Positions 1 to 6,711 of a DNA stretch of 7,436 nucleotides are shown here, piece by piece. A program made the translations under genes and the position numbers. The notes under the pieces were generated by a model. The model was not told the origin of the DNA. It saw only the letters and a list, made by a program, of their open reading frames with translations, and did not search any database. The stretch's first letter is position 1, and each line of letters opens with the position of its first letter. This DNA is from JBEVEP01 sp040512755 (lineage in GTDB: Bacteria; Pseudomonadota; Alphaproteobacteria; Rhizobiales; Rhizobiaceae), in NCBI GenBank assembly GCA_040512755.1, contig JBEVEP010000351.1:1-7436 (forward strand), read 5' to 3'.

Positions 1-9
1 GCTCGGCCA

Positions 10-32
10 CCTTCTCCCACAGGGGGAGAAGG
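10..32. repeat. Short palindrome, CCTTCTCCC arms
   Basis: A perfect 9-bp inverted repeat: CCTTCTCCC at 10-18 and GGGAGAAGG at 24-32, separated by five bases (ACAGG). This arm sequence is, from memory, one of the commonest small intergenic palindromes in rhizobial genomes. It would form a strong hairpin in RNA from either strand. Confidence 0.75.
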
Positions 33-120
33 AGAGGCGCGATAGCAGCGTTTCAGTTAATCTCGAACGGTGGTGATTGGCCATGGCAATGAAGCGGTTC
101 CCCCTTCTCCCCGGCGGGGC

Positions 121-151
121 GGCCCCTTATACCCCTGGGGGGGAAGGGGCC
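121..151. repeat. GC-rich hairpin, GGCCCCTT arms
   Basis: A perfect 8-bp inverted repeat, GGCCCCTT at 121-128 and AAGGGGCC at 144-151, encloses a second CCCC/GGGG pairing around 132-140. The sequence just upstream (109-119, CCCCGGCGGGG) is itself palindromic. The unit has the same look as the other palindromes of this region and probably belongs to the same mosaic repeat. Confidence 0.65.
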
Positions 152-210
152 TGTGCGCAGCGAAGGCGGTTGAGGGGTGCGGCAGCTTGGCGCTGCGCGG
201 GTGGCCGGCG

Positions 211-243
211 CATCCTCTCCCCCGCTTGTCGGGAGAGAGGATG
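211..243. repeat. Imperfect palindrome, CATCCTCTC arms
   Basis: CATCCTCTC at 211-219 pairs exactly with GAGAGGATG at 235-243, and an inner CCC/GGG pairing surrounds a GCTTGT-like centre. The next bases (244-261, GCGAGCGAAGCGAGACCG) lead straight into the block shared with 6712-6801, so the hairpin appears to be one module of a composite element. Confidence 0.65.
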
Positions 244-261
244 CGAGCGAAGCGAGACCGA

Positions 262-318
262 GAGGGGGTGAGGGGTGGTCGCCGAAGCGACGAACGTCCG
301 GAGCCATATCGAAGGGCC
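262..318 (+). repeat. Dispersed repeat block, short copy
   Basis: This block matches 6712-6801 in the same orientation. The first part (262-280 against 6712-6730) differs at one base. GCCGAAG is then identical in both (281-287, 6731-6737). The last part (288-318 against 6771-6801) agrees at 28 of 31 positions. Between the second and third parts this copy lacks 33 bases that the other copy has. That makes it a repeat with an optional internal module. Confidence 0.8.
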
Positions 319-356
319 CCCGGGGCATCTATCAACCCGAGTTCACCGCCGTACCC

Positions 357-1931
357 TCAAACCAGCTTCCACGCGATATAGAGCAGCGTCAGCGCGATCA
401 CCCACAGGGCCAGCCGTCCCGACCGTGTATGACGCGCTTCGGCCCGCCCGATTGCCTGGGCGGTCGCCTCGTCGAATCGCAGGCCATGTTCGCCCATCGC
501 GTCGATCTCGCGTGACAGGCGCTCGGCGCGGGCGGCAAGGTCGGGCGCCTGGCGAGCAATCGACAGGAGCGCACCAACACCCTCGCGCGCATCGGATAGG
601 ATGCCACGAGGTCCGAGATTTCCGGTGATCCAGTCCCCGACAACCGGCTCTGACGTCTTCCACATGTTGAAGGCGGGATCCAGCGTGCGGGCAACGCCTT
701 CGACGACAACCATGGTCTTCTGCAGCAGCACAAGTTCAGTGCGCGTCTGCATGTCGAAGAGTTCGGTCACTTCGAACAGCAGCGTCAGCAGCCGCGCCAT
801 GGAAATGGTTTCGGCGGGCTGCCCGTGGATCGGTTCGCCGATGGCGCGGATCGCCTGCGCGAAAGCCGACACATCATGCTTGGAGGGCACATAACCAGCC
901 TCGAAATGCACTTCTGCGACACGATGATAGTTGCGCGTTATGAAGCCATAGAGAATCTCGGCGAGGAAACGGCGTTCCTTCCTGCCGAGCCGACCGGAAA
1001 TGCCGAGATCGACCGCAACGATTGTGCCGTCGGGTTCGACGAAGAGGTTTCCGGGATGCATGTCAGCATGAAAGAAGCCGTCCCGCAGTGTATGGCGAAG
1101 AAAAGACTGAACGAGGTTGGCGGCGATCGTCTTGAGATCGTGTCCAGCCGCCCGCAGCGCCTCGACGTCCGACATCTTGATGCCGTCGATCCACTCCATT
1201 GTCAGCACGTCGCCACCGGTGCGTTCCCAGTCGACTTCCGGCACGCGGAACCCGGAGTCGTTTGCGATATTCTCCGCCAGAATGGAAATCGCGGCGGCCT
1301 CCAGCCGCATGTCCATTTCGATGCGGGTTGTCTGGGCAAGAGTCTCCGTGACCTCGACCGGACGCAGGCGCCGGGTCGATGGGAAGTAGCGCTCCTGCAG
1401 CCGCGCCGCGAGAAAGTAGCTTTCCAGGTCCTGATGGAAGCGGCGGCGGACGCCCGGCCGGATCACCTTGACAGCCATCTTGACCGGGATGCCATCCCGA
1501 AGGACTTCGGCCGGATGCACCTGCGCGATCGACGCCGCCGCGACCGGTTCGCCGAGACTTGTAAAGAGTTCGCCTACCGGCCGGCCGAGCGAAGATTCGA
1601 TAAGGGCCACCGCCTGCTGTTTGGGGAAGGTCTCCATCTTGTCCTGGAGCATGGCGAGATCGACGGCGATGTCGTTGCCGACGACATCCGGCCGCGTCGC
1701 CAGAAACTGGCCGAGCTTGACGTAGGAAGGACCCAGCCTCGCAACGGCATCCGCCAGGCGCTCGGACCTGCCGCGGCGGCGGGAACGGCGACGAGCCAGA
1801 ACCTTCGCCACGCGCCAGCCGAATCTCGGAAGCCCCGGGAACTGGTCGCCCGGAAGTGCTGCGATCACTCCTTCGCGGACCATGATCCAGCCCGCGCGCA
1901 TAAGCCGGAAACCGGCGCCGATCGTCGTCAT
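357..1931 (-). CDS. ubiB: 2-polyprenylphenol 6-hydroxylase accessory protein UbiB (ABC1/ADCK atypical kinase)
   Basis: The 524-residue protein belongs to the UbiB/ABC1/ADCK family, membrane-associated atypical kinase-like ATPases needed for ubiquinone synthesis. The ring hydroxylation once credited to UbiB is done by other enzymes, so the product name is historical. Visible motifs are KLGQ (residues 72-75, the family KxGQ motif), the alanine-rich loop AAASIAQVH (131-139) that replaces the glycine loop of ordinary kinases, the nucleotide-binding lysine in MAVKVIRPG (K155), the catalytic-loop equivalent HADMHPGN (288-295) and VDLG (307-310, equivalent to DFG). An arginine cluster lies at 47-56. 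One hydrophobic segment at about 506-522 ends the protein and probably anchors it in the inner membrane. Length is close to the family norm (E. coli about 546). The start lies 16 nt after the ubiE stop, with GGTGG nearby and GAGGG overlapping that stop, so translational coupling is likely. Confidence 0.95.
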   Translation of the reverse strand: MTTIGAGFRLMRAGWIMVREGVIAALPGDQFPGLPRFGWRVAKVLARRRSRRRGRSERLADAVARLGPSYVKLGQFLATRPDVVGNDIAVDLAMLQDKMETFPKQQAVALIESSLGRPVGELFTSLGEPVAAASIAQVHPAEVLRDGIPVKMAVKVIRPGVRRRFHQDLESYFLAARLQERYFPSTRRLRPVEVTETLAQTTRIEMDMRLEAAAISILAENIANDSGFRVPEVDWERTGGDVLTMEWIDGIKMSDVEALRAAGHDLKTIAANLVQSFLRHTLRDGFFHADMHPGNLFVEPDGTIVAVDLGISGRLGRKERRFLAEILYGFITRNYHRVAEVHFEAGYVPSKHDVSAFAQAIRAIGEPIHGQPAETISMARLLTLLFEVTELFDMQTRTELVLLQKTMVVVEGVARTLDPAFNMWKTSEPVVGDWITGNLGPRGILSDAREGVGALLSIARQAPDLAARAERLSREIDAMGEHGLRFDEATAQAIGRAEARHTRSGRLALWVIALTLLYIAWKLV

Positions 1932-1947
1932 ACGGCCACCAGAACCC

Positions 1948-2724
1948 TCAAAGCTTCCAGCCTGAATGCAGCGCGGCGATGCCGCCCGAATAGTTACGGA
2001 AGGCGACCCGGTCGAATCCGGCTTTGCGGATCAAAGCAGCGAAGTTGTCCTGGTTAGGGAACTTGCGGATCGATTCGACCAGATAGGAATATGGCTCATC
2101 GTCCCCGGCCACCAGCTTGCCGATGCGCGGTATGGCGTTGAACGACCAGGCCTCGTAGGCGCGATCGAGTAGCGGCATGTCCACTTCGGAGAATTCGAGG
2201 CAGAGAAAGCGGCCACCGGGCTTCAGAACCCGAAACGCTTCATCGAGAGCCGTTTCGATGCGGGGCACATTGCGAATGCCGAACGCAATCGTATAGGCGT
2301 CGAACGAGCCATCTGCGAAGGGCAATTCCTCGGCATTTCCCTCGACAAATTCGATGTTGGCGCCAAGCTTCTGTCTTTCTGCGCGCTCACGGCCCACCGC
2401 CAGCATCGAGCCGTTGATATCGAGCACAATGGCTTGCGCTTTGCGATGCGAGGCCTCGACGATACGAAAAGCGACGTCGCCTGTGCCGCCGGCAACGTCG
2501 AGAACCTTCCAACCTTCCCGTTTCGGCGGGTTCAGCCACGCAACGAGACCACCTTTCCAGAGGCGATGCAGACCCCCGGACATGAGATCGTTCATCAGAT
2601 CGTAGCGGTCGGCAACGCGGTGAAAGACCTGATTGACGAGCGATTGTTTCTCGCCGGCGGCGACGTCCCTGTAGCCGTAGGATGTTTCCATGCCGCCCGC
2701 GGCCGTCGTGCGCTGCTCTGACAT
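1948..2724 (-). CDS. ubiE: Demethylmenaquinone/2-polyprenyl-benzoquinol C-methyltransferase UbiE
   Basis: This 258-residue class I SAM-dependent methyltransferase performs the C-methylation of the quinone ring in ubiquinone synthesis (and of demethylmenaquinone where menaquinone is made). Family signature 1, YDLMNDLMSGGLHRLWK, is at residues 41-57. The SAM-binding motif I, DVAGGTGD, is at 76-83. The second family signature region, RVLKPGGRFLCLEFSE, is at 165-180. The C-terminal half carries the expected AIPRIGKLVAGD and SYLVESI stretches. Length is typical. The chosen ATG is preceded by AGGCAGGTC at a suitable distance; a second methionine (M12, before ETSYGYRD) is possible because conservation begins there, but it lacks a better ribosome site. 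It is the first gene of the ubiE-ubiB operon. In related genomes I would expect mutM divergent from it, whereas here it is an adenosine deaminase gene. Confidence 0.96.
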   Translation of the reverse strand: MSEQRTTAAGGMETSYGYRDVAAGEKQSLVNQVFHRVADRYDLMNDLMSGGLHRLWKGGLVAWLNPPKREGWKVLDVAGGTGDVAFRIVEASHRKAQAIVLDINGSMLAVGRERAERQKLGANIEFVEGNAEELPFADGSFDAYTIAFGIRNVPRIETALDEAFRVLKPGGRFLCLEFSEVDMPLLDRAYEAWSFNAIPRIGKLVAGDDEPYSYLVESIRKFPNQDNFAALIRKAGFDRVAFRNYSGGIAALHSGWKL

Positions 2725-2834
2725 TTGATTGACCTGCCTAATTTCGGCGGGACCATAGCCGATCAGGTTCCCGGGCGCTATTGTTTAAGGCGCGATGAAG
2801 AGCCGCGTTTGAAGGCGTCAGAGGGGACCCGCGA
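2725..2834 (+). promoter_or_regulatory. Divergent ubiE/add intergenic region with a weak promoter candidate for add
   Basis: The 110-bp gap between the divergent starts must hold promoters for both directions. Toward add, ATTGAC (2728-2733) resembles the alphaproteobacterial -35 element CTTGAC, and CCATAG (2753-2758) lies at workable spacing as a poor -10 element. No convincing pair was seen toward ubiE. The add ribosome site is clear: GAGGGGA at 2821-2827, seven bases before the ATG. The promoter call is by eye and weak. Confidence 0.25.
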
Positions 2835-3806
2835 ATGGTATTGAAAGCAGAGCTGCACTGCCACATCGAAGGCGCGGCAGCCCCGGAACTTGTGGTCGCG
2901 CAGGCCAGCAAATACGGCAAGGATGTCTCGGGCTTCATCAAGGACGGCTCCTTCGTCTGGCACGACTTCACATCGTTTCTTGCCGCCTATGATGCGGCCG
3001 CCGATCTCTTTCGAACGGAAGAGGATTATGCGCTGCTGTCCGAACACTATCTCACCAGCCTTGCTCATGACGGCTGCATCTATTCGGAGTTCTTTACCTC
3101 GCCCGACCACGCGCTGAAATCGGGCATCTCCCCGGAGGCATATACGAATGCTTTGGGCGAAGGGATGAGCCGGGCGAGGACGAAGACCGGCATCGAGGCA
3201 CGAATGATCGTGACAGGCGTGCGGCATGTCGGCGTGGAGTCCATCGAGGCGGCGGCTCGGTTCGCCGCCGAATGCGGACACCCTCTCGTAACCGGCTTCG
3301 GCGTCGCAGGCGATGAGCGTCAGGGCGCTTTCGTGGAATATGTCCGGGCCTTCGAGATCGCCCGGGAGGCCGGGCTTGGCATCACCATTCATGCCGGCGA
3401 ATTCGGCGGATGGGAAAGCGTAGCCGGCGCTCTGGACGTCATTCGCCCGACACGCATCGGGCATGGCGTAAGGGCTATCGAGAACGCGGACCTGGTCAAG
3501 CGGATCGCCGACGAACGCGTGGTTCTGGAATGCTGCCCCGGATCGAATATCGCGCTCAAAGTGTTCGAGAGTTTCGAGGCCCATCCTTTCATGAGGCTGA
3601 AACAAGCAGGCTGCAAGGTGACGCTGAATTCTGACGACCCACCCTATTTCTGGACGTCGCTGAAACGCGAATACGACATCGGCCGCGATGAGTTCGGAAT
3701 GGATGACAGGGCGCTGACGGATGTCACGCGTACAGCGATCGAAGCCGCTTTTGTCGATGACAAGACAAAGGCCTCTCTGCTGGCGCGCCTCAATGGCGCC
3801 GGCTGA
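2835..3806 (+). CDS. add: Adenosine deaminase
   Basis: This 323-residue zinc hydrolase of the adenosine/AMP deaminase family converts adenosine and deoxyadenosine to the inosine forms in the cytoplasm. All active-site elements are visible. ELHCHIEGA (6-14) carries zinc ligands H8 and H10. GVAGDE (156-161) matches the substrate-binding glycine region. HAGE (186-189) carries a zinc-ligand histidine and the catalytic glutamate. RIGHG (207-211) has the catalytic histidine. SDDPP (266-270) has the zinc ligand D267 and its neighbour D268. The length fits bacterial members. A strong ribosome site (GAGGGGA, 2821-2827) supports this start. Upp follows on the same strand after 104 bp. The family also contains adenine deaminases with very similar motifs, so substrate choice is inferred mainly from the purine nucleoside phosphorylase gene nearby. 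Confidence 0.92.
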   Translation: MVLKAELHCHIEGAAAPELVVAQASKYGKDVSGFIKDGSFVWHDFTSFLAAYDAAADLFRTEEDYALLSEHYLTSLAHDGCIYSEFFTSPDHALKSGISPEAYTNALGEGMSRARTKTGIEARMIVTGVRHVGVESIEAAARFAAECGHPLVTGFGVAGDERQGAFVEYVRAFEIAREAGLGITIHAGEFGGWESVAGALDVIRPTRIGHGVRAIENADLVKRIADERVVLECCPGSNIALKVFESFEAHPFMRLKQAGCKVTLNSDDPPYFWTSLKREYDIGRDEFGMDDRALTDVTRTAIEAAFVDDKTKASLLARLNGAG

Positions 3807-3846
3807 GCGCCTGATCTGACAAAATTGTGGTTCATCGGCGCTAACA

Positions 3847-3876
3847 CTTTCCTACGCAGCCGGCCTCTCGCTATTA
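3847..3876 (+). promoter_or_regulatory. Candidate promoter of upp
   Basis: In the 104-bp add-upp gap, CTTTCC (3847-3852) and CTATTA (3871-3876) are separated by 18 bases and resemble the alphaproteobacterial pattern CTTGAC-N17-CTATAT. The -10 half is the better match. The distance to the upp start (about 35 nt) leaves room for a short leader. upp may equally be read through from add, since no terminator is evident between them. Confidence 0.3.
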
Positions 3877-3910
3877 TTGCGGCAACCAGAGATTTCAAGG
3901 AGCAGTCCTC

Positions 3911-4540
3911 ATGAAGGGCGTTACAGTCGTCGACCATCCGCTTGTGCAGCACAAGCTCACAATCATGCGCGACAAGGAAACGTCGACGGCCGGGTTCAGG
4001 AGGCTTCTGCGAGAAATCTCTCTGCTCCTTGGCTATGAGGTGACGCGCGATCTTGAACTGACAACGAAGACGATCGAGACGCCGCTGGAGACGATGGAAG
4101 CCCCGATCCTCGAAGGCAAGAAACTCGTCTTTGCTTCGGTCCTGCGGGCCGGAAACGGACTGCTGGAGGGTCTTCTGGATCTCGTTCCGGCAGCGCGCGT
4201 CGCGCATGTCGGCCTCTACCGCGACCATGACACGCTCGAGGCCGTCGAATACTTCTTCAAGGCGCCGAGCGATCTCGCCGATCGATTGGTGATCGTGGTC
4301 GATCCGATGCTGGCGACGGCGAATTCGGCGATTGCCGCGATCGACAAGCTGAAGGGCCGCGGCGCCACCAATCTGCGCTACCTTTGCCTGCTGGCAGCGC
4401 CGGAAGGAATCGAGCGCTTCACCAAAGCCCATCCGGATGTCCCGGTGTTCACCGCGGCGATCGACAGGCGGCTCAACGAGAAGGGTTACATCGTACCCGG
4501 GCTCGGCGACGCCGGCGATCGCATGTATGGCACGAAGTAG
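3911..4540 (+). CDS. upp: Uracil phosphoribosyltransferase
   Basis: The 209-residue cytoplasmic enzyme joins uracil to PRPP to form UMP, the main pyrimidine salvage step. The order of motifs fits the family: RAGNG (79-83, usually RAGLG), YRD (103-105), the PRPP loop DPMLATANSA (131-140), AAPEGIERF (162-170), and the uracil-binding C-terminus GLGDAGDRMYG (197-207). The length matches the usual 208-210 residues. The ribosome site AAGGAG (3897-3902) lies eight bases before the ATG. The PRPP loop differs from the enterobacterial DPMLATGGS in having AN for GG; I recall this as common in rhizobial Upp proteins, so activity is not in doubt. It sits after add and before an aspartic protease gene. Confidence 0.96.
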   Translation: MKGVTVVDHPLVQHKLTIMRDKETSTAGFRRLLREISLLLGYEVTRDLELTTKTIETPLETMEAPILEGKKLVFASVLRAGNGLLEGLLDLVPAARVAHVGLYRDHDTLEAVEYFFKAPSDLADRLVIVVDPMLATANSAIAAIDKLKGRGATNLRYLCLLAAPEGIERFTKAHPDVPVFTAAIDRRLNEKGYIVPGLGDAGDRMYGTK

Positions 4541-4541
4541 A

Positions 4542-4563
4542 GCCTTTACCGCTCGTTAAGGGC
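4542..4563 (+). terminator. Weak hairpin after upp
   Basis: GCCTTTA (4542-4548) can pair with TAAGGGC (4557-4563), with one G-U pair and an 8-base loop, two bases after the upp stop. It could be a terminator or an RNA 3'-end stabiliser, but no T-run follows (GCGCACGAATTT), so an intrinsic terminator is uncertain. Confidence 0.3.
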
Positions 4564-4641
4564 GCGCACGAATTTATGCCCATGGTGCGTGGCTTTGGGC
4601 CTAGCGATTAAGCGTGCTCATACCAAGCCTCGCTGAAACTT

Positions 4642-4661
4642 GACGCCGTCACTGAGGCGTC
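4642..4661 (+). promoter_or_regulatory. Hairpin overlapping the ribosome site of the aspartic protease gene
   Basis: GACGCC (4642-4647) and GGCGTC (4656-4661) form a perfect 6-bp inverted repeat with an 8-base loop. It ends three bases before the ATG at 4665 and takes up part of the only purine-rich ribosome site (GAGG, 4654-4657). In RNA this would partly hide the site and could lower translation. Confidence 0.4.
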
Positions 4662-4664
4662 TCC

Positions 4665-5228
4665 ATGTTGCGCAATCTCATTATTGCCGGTCTGTCCGCG
4701 GTGGCCGCGGCCTCGCTTCCAGCCCTCTACCAGACCGATCCGGAGCGTTTCCAGCGGCTCGTCGGATCATCGCCCGAAGCCGTGGAGTCGGGGGCGGCGA
4801 TACCCGATAGAATCGAGCCGTTGAAACTCGCCGCACCGCAAACGGAAGCCCTGCTCGGCAGGAAGGTACGCCTCCCGGCAGATGAGCGCGGCCATTTCCT
4901 GGCGGGCTTCAAACTCAACGGCCGCAGCGTCGAAGCTCTGATCGACACTGGCGCGACAACGGTCGCGATCAACCGGACGACCGCGCGGCGTATCGGGCTG
5001 CATCTCAGGAACGTTGATTTCAAATATGAGGTCAGAACGGCGAACGGGGCCACGCGCGCCGCAAGCGCCACGATCGAGCGCATGCAGATTGGCCGGATAT
5101 CTATCGAGAACGTACCAGCTGCTGTGCTCGACGACGCCGCACTTGACGGGACTTTGATCGGAATTAGCTTCCTTAACCGGCTATCCAAATTTCAGGTCGA
5201 GGGCGGCTCCCTGCTTCTTGTGCAATAG
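4665..5228 (+). CDS. Retropepsin-like clan AA aspartic protease, membrane anchored (TIGR02281-type)
   Basis: The 187-residue protein has an N-terminal hydrophobic segment (about 4-22), a signal anchor or signal peptide, then a linker to about residue 60, then a small retropepsin-like domain facing the periplasm. The catalytic motif is ALIDTGATTVAI (91-102), with D94-T95-G96. The hydrophobic-hydrophobic-glycine strand expected near the C-terminus is GTLIGISFL (162-170), followed by FQVEGGSLLLV. Such single-domain proteins are thought to act as homodimers, because each contributes one catalytic aspartate. The substrate is unknown. Length and layout match the TIGR02281 family as I remember it. 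The start has GAGG eight bases upstream, within a small hairpin. Its stop lies four bases from the convergent deoA stop. Nothing visible ties it to nucleoside salvage, so its position may be incidental. Confidence 0.85.
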   Translation: MLRNLIIAGLSAVAAASLPALYQTDPERFQRLVGSSPEAVESGAAIPDRIEPLKLAAPQTEALLGRKVRLPADERGHFLAGFKLNGRSVEALIDTGATTVAINRTTARRIGLHLRNVDFKYEVRTANGATRAASATIERMQIGRISIENVPAAVLDDAALDGTLIGISFLNRLSKFQVEGGSLLLVQ

Positions 5229-5235
5229 CCGGTTA
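5174..5235. terminator. Inverted repeat spanning the convergent stop codons (candidate bidirectional terminator)
   Basis: TAACCGGCTAT at 5174-5184 is the exact reverse complement of ATAGCCGGTTA at 5225-5235. The right arm contains both stop codons: TAG of the protease gene (5226-5228) and TAA of deoA (5235-5233 on the minus strand). The 40-base loop contains a smaller AGGG/CCCT hairpin. There is no T-run on either side, so termination would be non-canonical. It may be chance. Confidence 0.35.
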
Positions 5236-6552
5236 TCGAATCGGCGCAATGCGCCGGATCACCGATTTCTGCGAGGCGGGTTTGGCATCGCCGATCGTAT
5301 AGGCTGCGCGAGCTGCCGCTGCCGCCACGTCCGCATCGGTGTCAGAGCGTGCGTAGACAAGGCAGAGAGGTTCGCCGAGACGAACCTCGGCCCCAATCGG
5401 GAGCAATCTGGTCAGGCCGACAGAGTAATCGACAGTATCTTGCGGTCTGACTCTCCCGCCGCCAAGCGCAACCACGGCAAGTCCAATGTTGCGCGTCGCG
5501 ATGTCTGTAACAAAACCATTGCGGTCGGATGTCACCGCCTTTTCGATCTTCGATTTCGTGAGGTAGGTGCCACTCTTCTCCATAAAGTTCGCAGGACCGC
5601 CGAGCACGGCCACCATACGGCCGAAAGTGTCCGCGGCCTTGCCGCTTTCGAGCGCGCCACGCGCGCGCCGCATCCCTTCCTTGTTCGACCCTGCGATACC
5701 GGCCGATTGCAGCATCTCGGCCGCAAGCGCCAGTGTGACATCCAGCAGCCGCTTGTCGCTATGACGGCCGGTGAGAAAATCGACGGCGTTCTCCACCTCG
5801 ACCGCATTGCCCGCTGCTGAAGCCAGCGGTTCGTTCATGCCGGTGATCAACGCAGTGGTCTTTAGACCAGCGCCGTTGGCCACTTCAACGAGGCTGGTGG
5901 CCAGCGCGGTGGCGTCTCGACTCGTCGCCATGAAGGCGCCGTTGCCGAGTTTGACATCGAGGACAAGTGACTGGAGTCCGGCTGCGAGCTTTTTCGAAAG
6001 GATGGAGGCGGTGATCAGCGGAACGGATTCCACGGTGGCCGTTACGTCGCGGATCGCATAGAAACGCTTGTCGGCGGGAGCGAGATCGGCCGTCTGTCCG
6101 ATGATCGCGCAGCCGGTCTCCTTAACCGCCTTACGGAACAAGGCATTGTCGGGCTGGCTGGTGTAACCGGGGATCGAATCCATCTTGTCCAGTGTGCCGC
6201 CCGTGTGGCCGAGCCCGCGGCCCGAGATCATCGGCACATAGGCTCCACACGCGGCGACGATCGGCGCCAGCATCAGCGAAACATTGTCGCCTACGCCGCC
6301 CGTGGAATGCTTGTCGGTGACGGGACCCGGCAAATCACTCCAGTCCAACACATCACCGGAATCGCGCATGGCTAGCGTCAGCGCCACGGCTTCCTCACGA
6401 CTCATTCCGTTAAAGAAGACCGCCATCGCCAGAGCGGACACCTGGCCCTCACTCACCTCGCCCGATGCAATCCCCTTGACGAGAAATCCAATCTCGTCCG
6501 CGGAAAGCGGACGACGGTCGCGTTTTTTCCGGATGATTTCCTGGGGGAGCAT
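5233..6552 (-). CDS. deoA: Thymidine phosphorylase
   Basis: The 439-residue enzyme cleaves thymidine or deoxyuridine with phosphate to the free base and deoxyribose-1-phosphate. The phosphate-binding KHSTGGVGD is at 81-89, and the family signature SGRGLGHTGGTLDKMD at 110-125. R168, S183 and K187 correspond, by a constant offset of three, to substrate-binding R171, S186 and K190 of E. coli DeoA. A C-terminal alpha/beta domain (about 345-420, GGGRVRPQD onward) completes the fold, and length matches the family (E. coli 440). The start MLPQEIIRKKRD is the conserved N-terminus, so it is well placed, yet no Shine-Dalgarno precedes it. Instead the ATG overlaps the TAA of an open frame running through the upstream repeat (TAATG). 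It lies downstream of punA on the same strand and is probably co-transcribed unless the repeat stops transcription. Confidence 0.96.
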   Translation of the reverse strand: MLPQEIIRKKRDRRPLSADEIGFLVKGIASGEVSEGQVSALAMAVFFNGMSREEAVALTLAMRDSGDVLDWSDLPGPVTDKHSTGGVGDNVSLMLAPIVAACGAYVPMISGRGLGHTGGTLDKMDSIPGYTSQPDNALFRKAVKETGCAIIGQTADLAPADKRFYAIRDVTATVESVPLITASILSKKLAAGLQSLVLDVKLGNGAFMATSRDATALATSLVEVANGAGLKTTALITGMNEPLASAAGNAVEVENAVDFLTGRHSDKRLLDVTLALAAEMLQSAGIAGSNKEGMRRARGALESGKAADTFGRMVAVLGGPANFMEKSGTYLTKSKIEKAVTSDRNGFVTDIATRNIGLAVVALGGGRVRPQDTVDYSVGLTRLLPIGAEVRLGEPLCLVYARSDTDADVAAAAARAAYTIGDAKPASQKSVIRRIAPIR

Positions 6553-6711
6553 TAGTGGGAAACGGGGAAAGGCTTGTGTGCTTTGGTACCCCCCTCTGTC
6601 CTACCGGACATCTCCCCCTCAAGGGGGGAGATTACCCTTCCGCGCTCGCCACGCCCTTTCTGCAACGCCGAAGGCTGGCGAAGGTCGTGATGACGGCTGA
6701 TCTCCCCCCTT

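Larger units (their letters stand above)
1..356. repeat. Gene-free region of GC-rich mosaic palindromic repeats downstream of ubiB
   Basis: No reading frame here resembles a known protein; the short frames overlap one another on both strands and look like low-complexity translations of GC-rich repeats. At least three hairpin-forming units can be seen, near 10-32, 121-151 and 211-243, together with a block at 262-318 that recurs near the other end of the window (6712-6801). A shorter palindrome, GCCCC-C-GGGGC, sits at 316-326, about 30 nt beyond the ubiB stop. The organisation resembles the intergenic mosaic elements described in rhizobia (RIME-like), but I assign it by appearance only. The palindromes lie downstream of ubiB in its direction of transcription, so they could stabilise or end that transcript; no T-run follows them. 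Confidence 0.7.

Noticed and set aside
57..335. Possible small genes in the first 350 bases.
   Set aside because: Several frames on both strands overlap, and all of them read through palindromic repeats. Residues such as ALRYGSGRSS recur in the translation of the other repeat copy, which marks them as repeat-derived.
825..2057. Long open frame (410 codons) on the plus strand opposite ubiB and the end of ubiE.
   Set aside because: It lies antisense to two clearly recognisable genes. Its protein has no recognisable domain, and a GC-rich coding strand often leaves the opposite strand open.
2778..3605. 275-codon open frame on the minus strand opposite add.
   Set aside because: add is unmistakable by its catalytic motifs, and the antisense product resembles nothing I know.
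3644..4432. 262-codon open frame on the minus strand opposite the end of add and most of upp.
   Set aside because: It is a shadow of two well-supported genes.
4639..4644. CTTGAC, a perfect alphaproteobacterial -35 element.
   Set aside because: A -10 element at normal spacing would fall on the start codon of the protease gene, and nothing resembling one is there.
5218..5820. 200-codon open frame on the plus strand opposite the 3' half of deoA.
   Set aside because: deoA is supported by family motifs over its full length, and the opposing frame shows no domain.
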